7,382 bases of DNA from Candidatus Eiseniibacteriota bacterium (lineage in GTDB: Bacteria; Eisenbacteria; RBG-16-71-46), in the NCBI GenBank assembly GCA_023249815.1, contig JAHFBX010000137.1, forward strand, positions 1 to 7,382, given 5' to 3'. Within the stretch, counting starts at the first letter, position 1. Each line of letters begins with the position of its first letter. Below are positions 6,177 to 7,382 of the stretch, piece after piece. The notes under the pieces were generated by a model that was not told the origin of the DNA, did not search any database, and saw only the letters and a list, made by a program, of their open reading frames with translations. The position numbers and the translations under genes are program-made.

Positions 6177-6994
6177 CGCGACGCCTCCCACAGCAGGCGC
6201 AGGCCGCGCAGCGTCAGTCCTTCATCCACGAGGTCCACCGTCTGACACTCGGGCGCCACGAGCCGTGCGTGCCCTCCGGTGGCGATGACGCGCGGCCGGC
6301 CGCCGAGCTCACCCCGCATGCGGCGCACGAGCGCGTCGACGAGTCCCGCGTAACCCCACAGCACGCCAACGCGCAGGTTCTCGGCAGTGGTGCGGCCAAT
6401 CGCACGCACGGGTCGGCGTAGCTCGATGCTCGAGAGGCGCGCCGCGCGGCGGAACAGCTCCTCCGAGGCGGTGCCGAGCCCGGGCGCGATGGCGCCGCCC
6501 ACAAACGCGCCCTGCTTCGAGACGCAGTCGAACGTCGTCGCGGTGCCGACGTCCACGACGATGCACGGCGTCCCGTGCAGCACGCGCCCCGCGAGCGCGT
6601 TCGCGATGCGGTCCGGTCCCACCGCGTCGGGCTCCGTGACGTGGAGTGGGATCGGCGAGTTCGCGGCGGTCACCTCGAACGGCTCGCGCCCCGTCATCGC
6701 CTGCAGCGCTTCGGACCACTTCGCCGTGAGCGCCGGCACCACCGAGCACAGCACGCTGGCGCTGCCCGCGGCACCCGTGCGCAACATGCTCTCGAGCGAC
6801 AGGCGCAGCTCGTCGGCCGTTGAGCGGCCGCTCGTGACGCGCCAGGACTCCTCGAGCTCCGCGCCCAGGAAACGTCCCACGACGGTCTCGGTGTTGCCCA
6901 CGTCCACCGCGATCAGCGGCTGCGTCGGGCCTGTTCCGCCCCTTCGCGTCGCGCCTCCCCCGCGTCGCTTGGCCACCTTCCGTGCCGCGCTCAT
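6173..6994 (-). CDS. coaX: Type III pantothenate kinase
   Basis: CoaX phosphorylates pantothenate to 4'-phosphopantothenate with ATP, the first committed step of coenzyme A synthesis, in the cytoplasm. Type III enzymes belong to the ASKHA fold, need a monovalent cation and are not feedback-inhibited by CoA. All hallmark motifs are present in the 273 residues: DVGNT (31-35, phosphate loop), GPDR (126-129, with catalytic D128), VDVGTATTFD (147-156), GGAIAPG (166-172), the TTAENLRVG segment (202-210) and TGGHA (239-243) near the end. The start ATG 6994 overlaps the tatC stop as ATGA and has GGGAGG 7 nt upstream. This start leaves about 26 basic, Gly-rich residues before the conserved LIAVDVGNT, where most CoaX proteins begin almost at once. 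Only a poorly supported CTG at Leu27 or GTG at Val7 would shorten it. In many relatives coaX sits beside birA; that partner is not seen here. Confidence 0.96.
   Translation of the reverse strand: MSAARKVAKRRGGGATRRGGTGPTQPLIAVDVGNTETVVGRFLGAELEESWRVTSGRSTADELRLSLESMLRTGAAGSASVLCSVVPALTAKWSEALQAMTGREPFEVTAANSPIPLHVTEPDAVGPDRIANALAGRVLHGTPCIVVDVGTATTFDCVSKQGAFVGGAIAPGLGTASEELFRRAARLSSIELRRPVRAIGRTTAENLRVGVLWGYAGLVDALVRRMRGELGGRPRVIATGGHARLVAPECQTVDLVDEGLTLRGLRLLWEASR
6184..6189 (-). promoter_or_regulatory. Ribosome binding site that fixes the ATG start of the M28 peptidase
   Basis: GGGAGG lies 7 nt before ATG 6176, within the last codons of coaX. It favours this start over the in-frame GTG at 6191, which would add five residues. 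Confidence 0.7.
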
Positions 6995-7382
6995 TCCGCC
7001 CCCTCCCGTCGCTCGGCTTCGTCCCGCCGCCTCGCCACGAGGAACGACAGGCCGACGCTCGCGAAGTAGAGCAGCACCATGGGACCCCCCATCACGAGTT
7101 GAGCGCTCACGACGTCACCGGGGGTGATGGCCGCCGTGAGCACGAAGACCGCGACCAGCGCGAAGCGCCATTGCCTGAGCAGGAATGCCGGGCTCACGAC
7201 CCCGATGGCCGTGAGCACGAGTGTCACGAGCAGCAGCTGCATGAGGATGCCGCAGGCGAGCGCCAGGTTGTAGGTGAAGTCGAGCAGCGCGCTCAAGCGG
7301 ATCTCGGTCGTGACACCCGCGACGAGGAAGTTCTCTAGCACCCGGACCACGAGCGGAACGACATAGAAGTAGGCCGCGGCCG
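6991..7382 (-). CDS. tatC: Sec-independent (Tat) protein translocase subunit TatC, N-terminal half beyond the window
   Basis: TatC is the multi-spanning receptor of the twin-arginine translocase and binds signal peptides of folded proteins for export across the inner membrane. The frame is open to the right edge; 129 residues remain of an expected ~240-260. They match the last three membrane segments: AYFYVVPL (3-10) resembles the AYFVVFPL of E. coli TatC, then a TM5-like stretch (about 30-60), VVSPAFLLRQWRFALVAVF (61-79) and ITPGDVVSAQ (85-94), the equivalent of the TPPDVFSQ region. The tail is charged and cytoplasmic (RRRDEAERREGAE), as is usual. An internal GTG at 7348-7350 is not the real start, because the similarity continues upstream of it. 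The TM5 acidic/polar position (E170 in E. coli) appears as Gln48. The signal-peptide-binding N-terminal region lies outside the window. The stop at 6991-6993 overlaps the coaX start. No tatA or tatB is visible here. Confidence 0.92.
   Translation of the reverse strand, partial: AAAYFYVVPLVVRVLENFLVAGVTTEIRLSALLDFTYNLALACGILMQLLLVTLVLTAIGVVSPAFLLRQWRFALVAVFVLTAAITPGDVVSAQLVMGGPMVLLYFASVGLSFLVARRRDEAERREGAE
7002..7007 (-). promoter_or_regulatory. Ribosome binding site of coaX
   Basis: GGGAGG lies 7 nt before ATG 6994, inside the 3' end of tatC. It has the same sequence and spacing as the site before the peptidase gene. It supports the long coaX start despite the unusual N-terminal extension. 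Confidence 0.7.

Noticed and set aside
6177..6191. GTG 6191 as the start of the M28 peptidase
   Set aside because: ATG 6176 has GGGAGG at 7 nt and an ATGA overlap with coaX, whereas the GTG has no comparable site.
3990..6245. A 751-codon open frame on the plus strand
   Set aside because: It lies opposite the M28 peptidase and propeller genes, and its translation is Arg/His/Val/Ala-rich without motifs. Long antisense frames are expected in GC-rich genes.
1..7382. Mobile element, CRISPR array, tRNA/rRNA or defence cassette
   Set aside because: I saw no transposase or integrase motifs, no regularly spaced repeats, no cloverleaf and no composition break. Coding density is near complete and genes are co-directional.

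Overview
This is a very GC-rich (roughly 70% by eye) bacterial chromosomal window in which every gene I can support lies on the minus strand, so reading order runs from high to low coordinates. In that order it holds: the C-terminal half of a TatC translocase subunit (cut by the right edge), a type III pantothenate kinase (CoaX), an exported M28-family zinc peptidase with PA-like and PDZ domains, an exported TolB/PD40-type beta-propeller protein, a polytopic GT-C-type glycosyltransferase-like protein with a TPR-like tail, then an 86-bp gap with hairpins, and finally a divergent GroEL-type chaperonin cut by the left edge. Long plus-strand reading frames exist but are codon-position shadows typical of GC-rich DNA.

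The first five genes look like one transcription unit: tatC and coaX overlap by ATGA, coaX and the peptidase gene overlap by ATGA, the peptidase and propeller genes are separated by 1 nt, and the propeller and glycosyltransferase-like genes overlap by 13 nt. Three of the starts have a clear Shine-Dalgarno sequence at 7-nt spacing. The glycosyltransferase-like gene lacks one and probably depends on translational coupling. The theme is mostly the cell envelope (translocase, two exported proteins, one integral membrane enzyme), with CoaX as the cytoplasmic CoA-biosynthesis exception.

The chaperonin gene is set apart by the only real intergenic gap, has its own ribosome binding site, and has no groES just upstream. 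It keeps the three catalytic aspartates of GroEL and most of the substrate/GroES-binding surface, but it changes the upper hinge glycine (G375 to V), part of the ATP-pocket segment around residue 150, and the normally invariant GFGDRRK apical motif. It is the most unusual gene here and reads as a specialised second-copy chaperonin rather than the housekeeping one.

Taxonomy is inference only: a high-GC, Gram-negative-type bacterium. The mix of M28-PDZ peptidases, PD40 proteins and GT-C/TPR proteins would fit lineages such as Candidatus Eisenbacteria or Gemmatimonadota, but nothing here proves that. I see no mobile element, CRISPR array, tRNA, rRNA or defence cassette, and no compelling evidence of a wholly new system.
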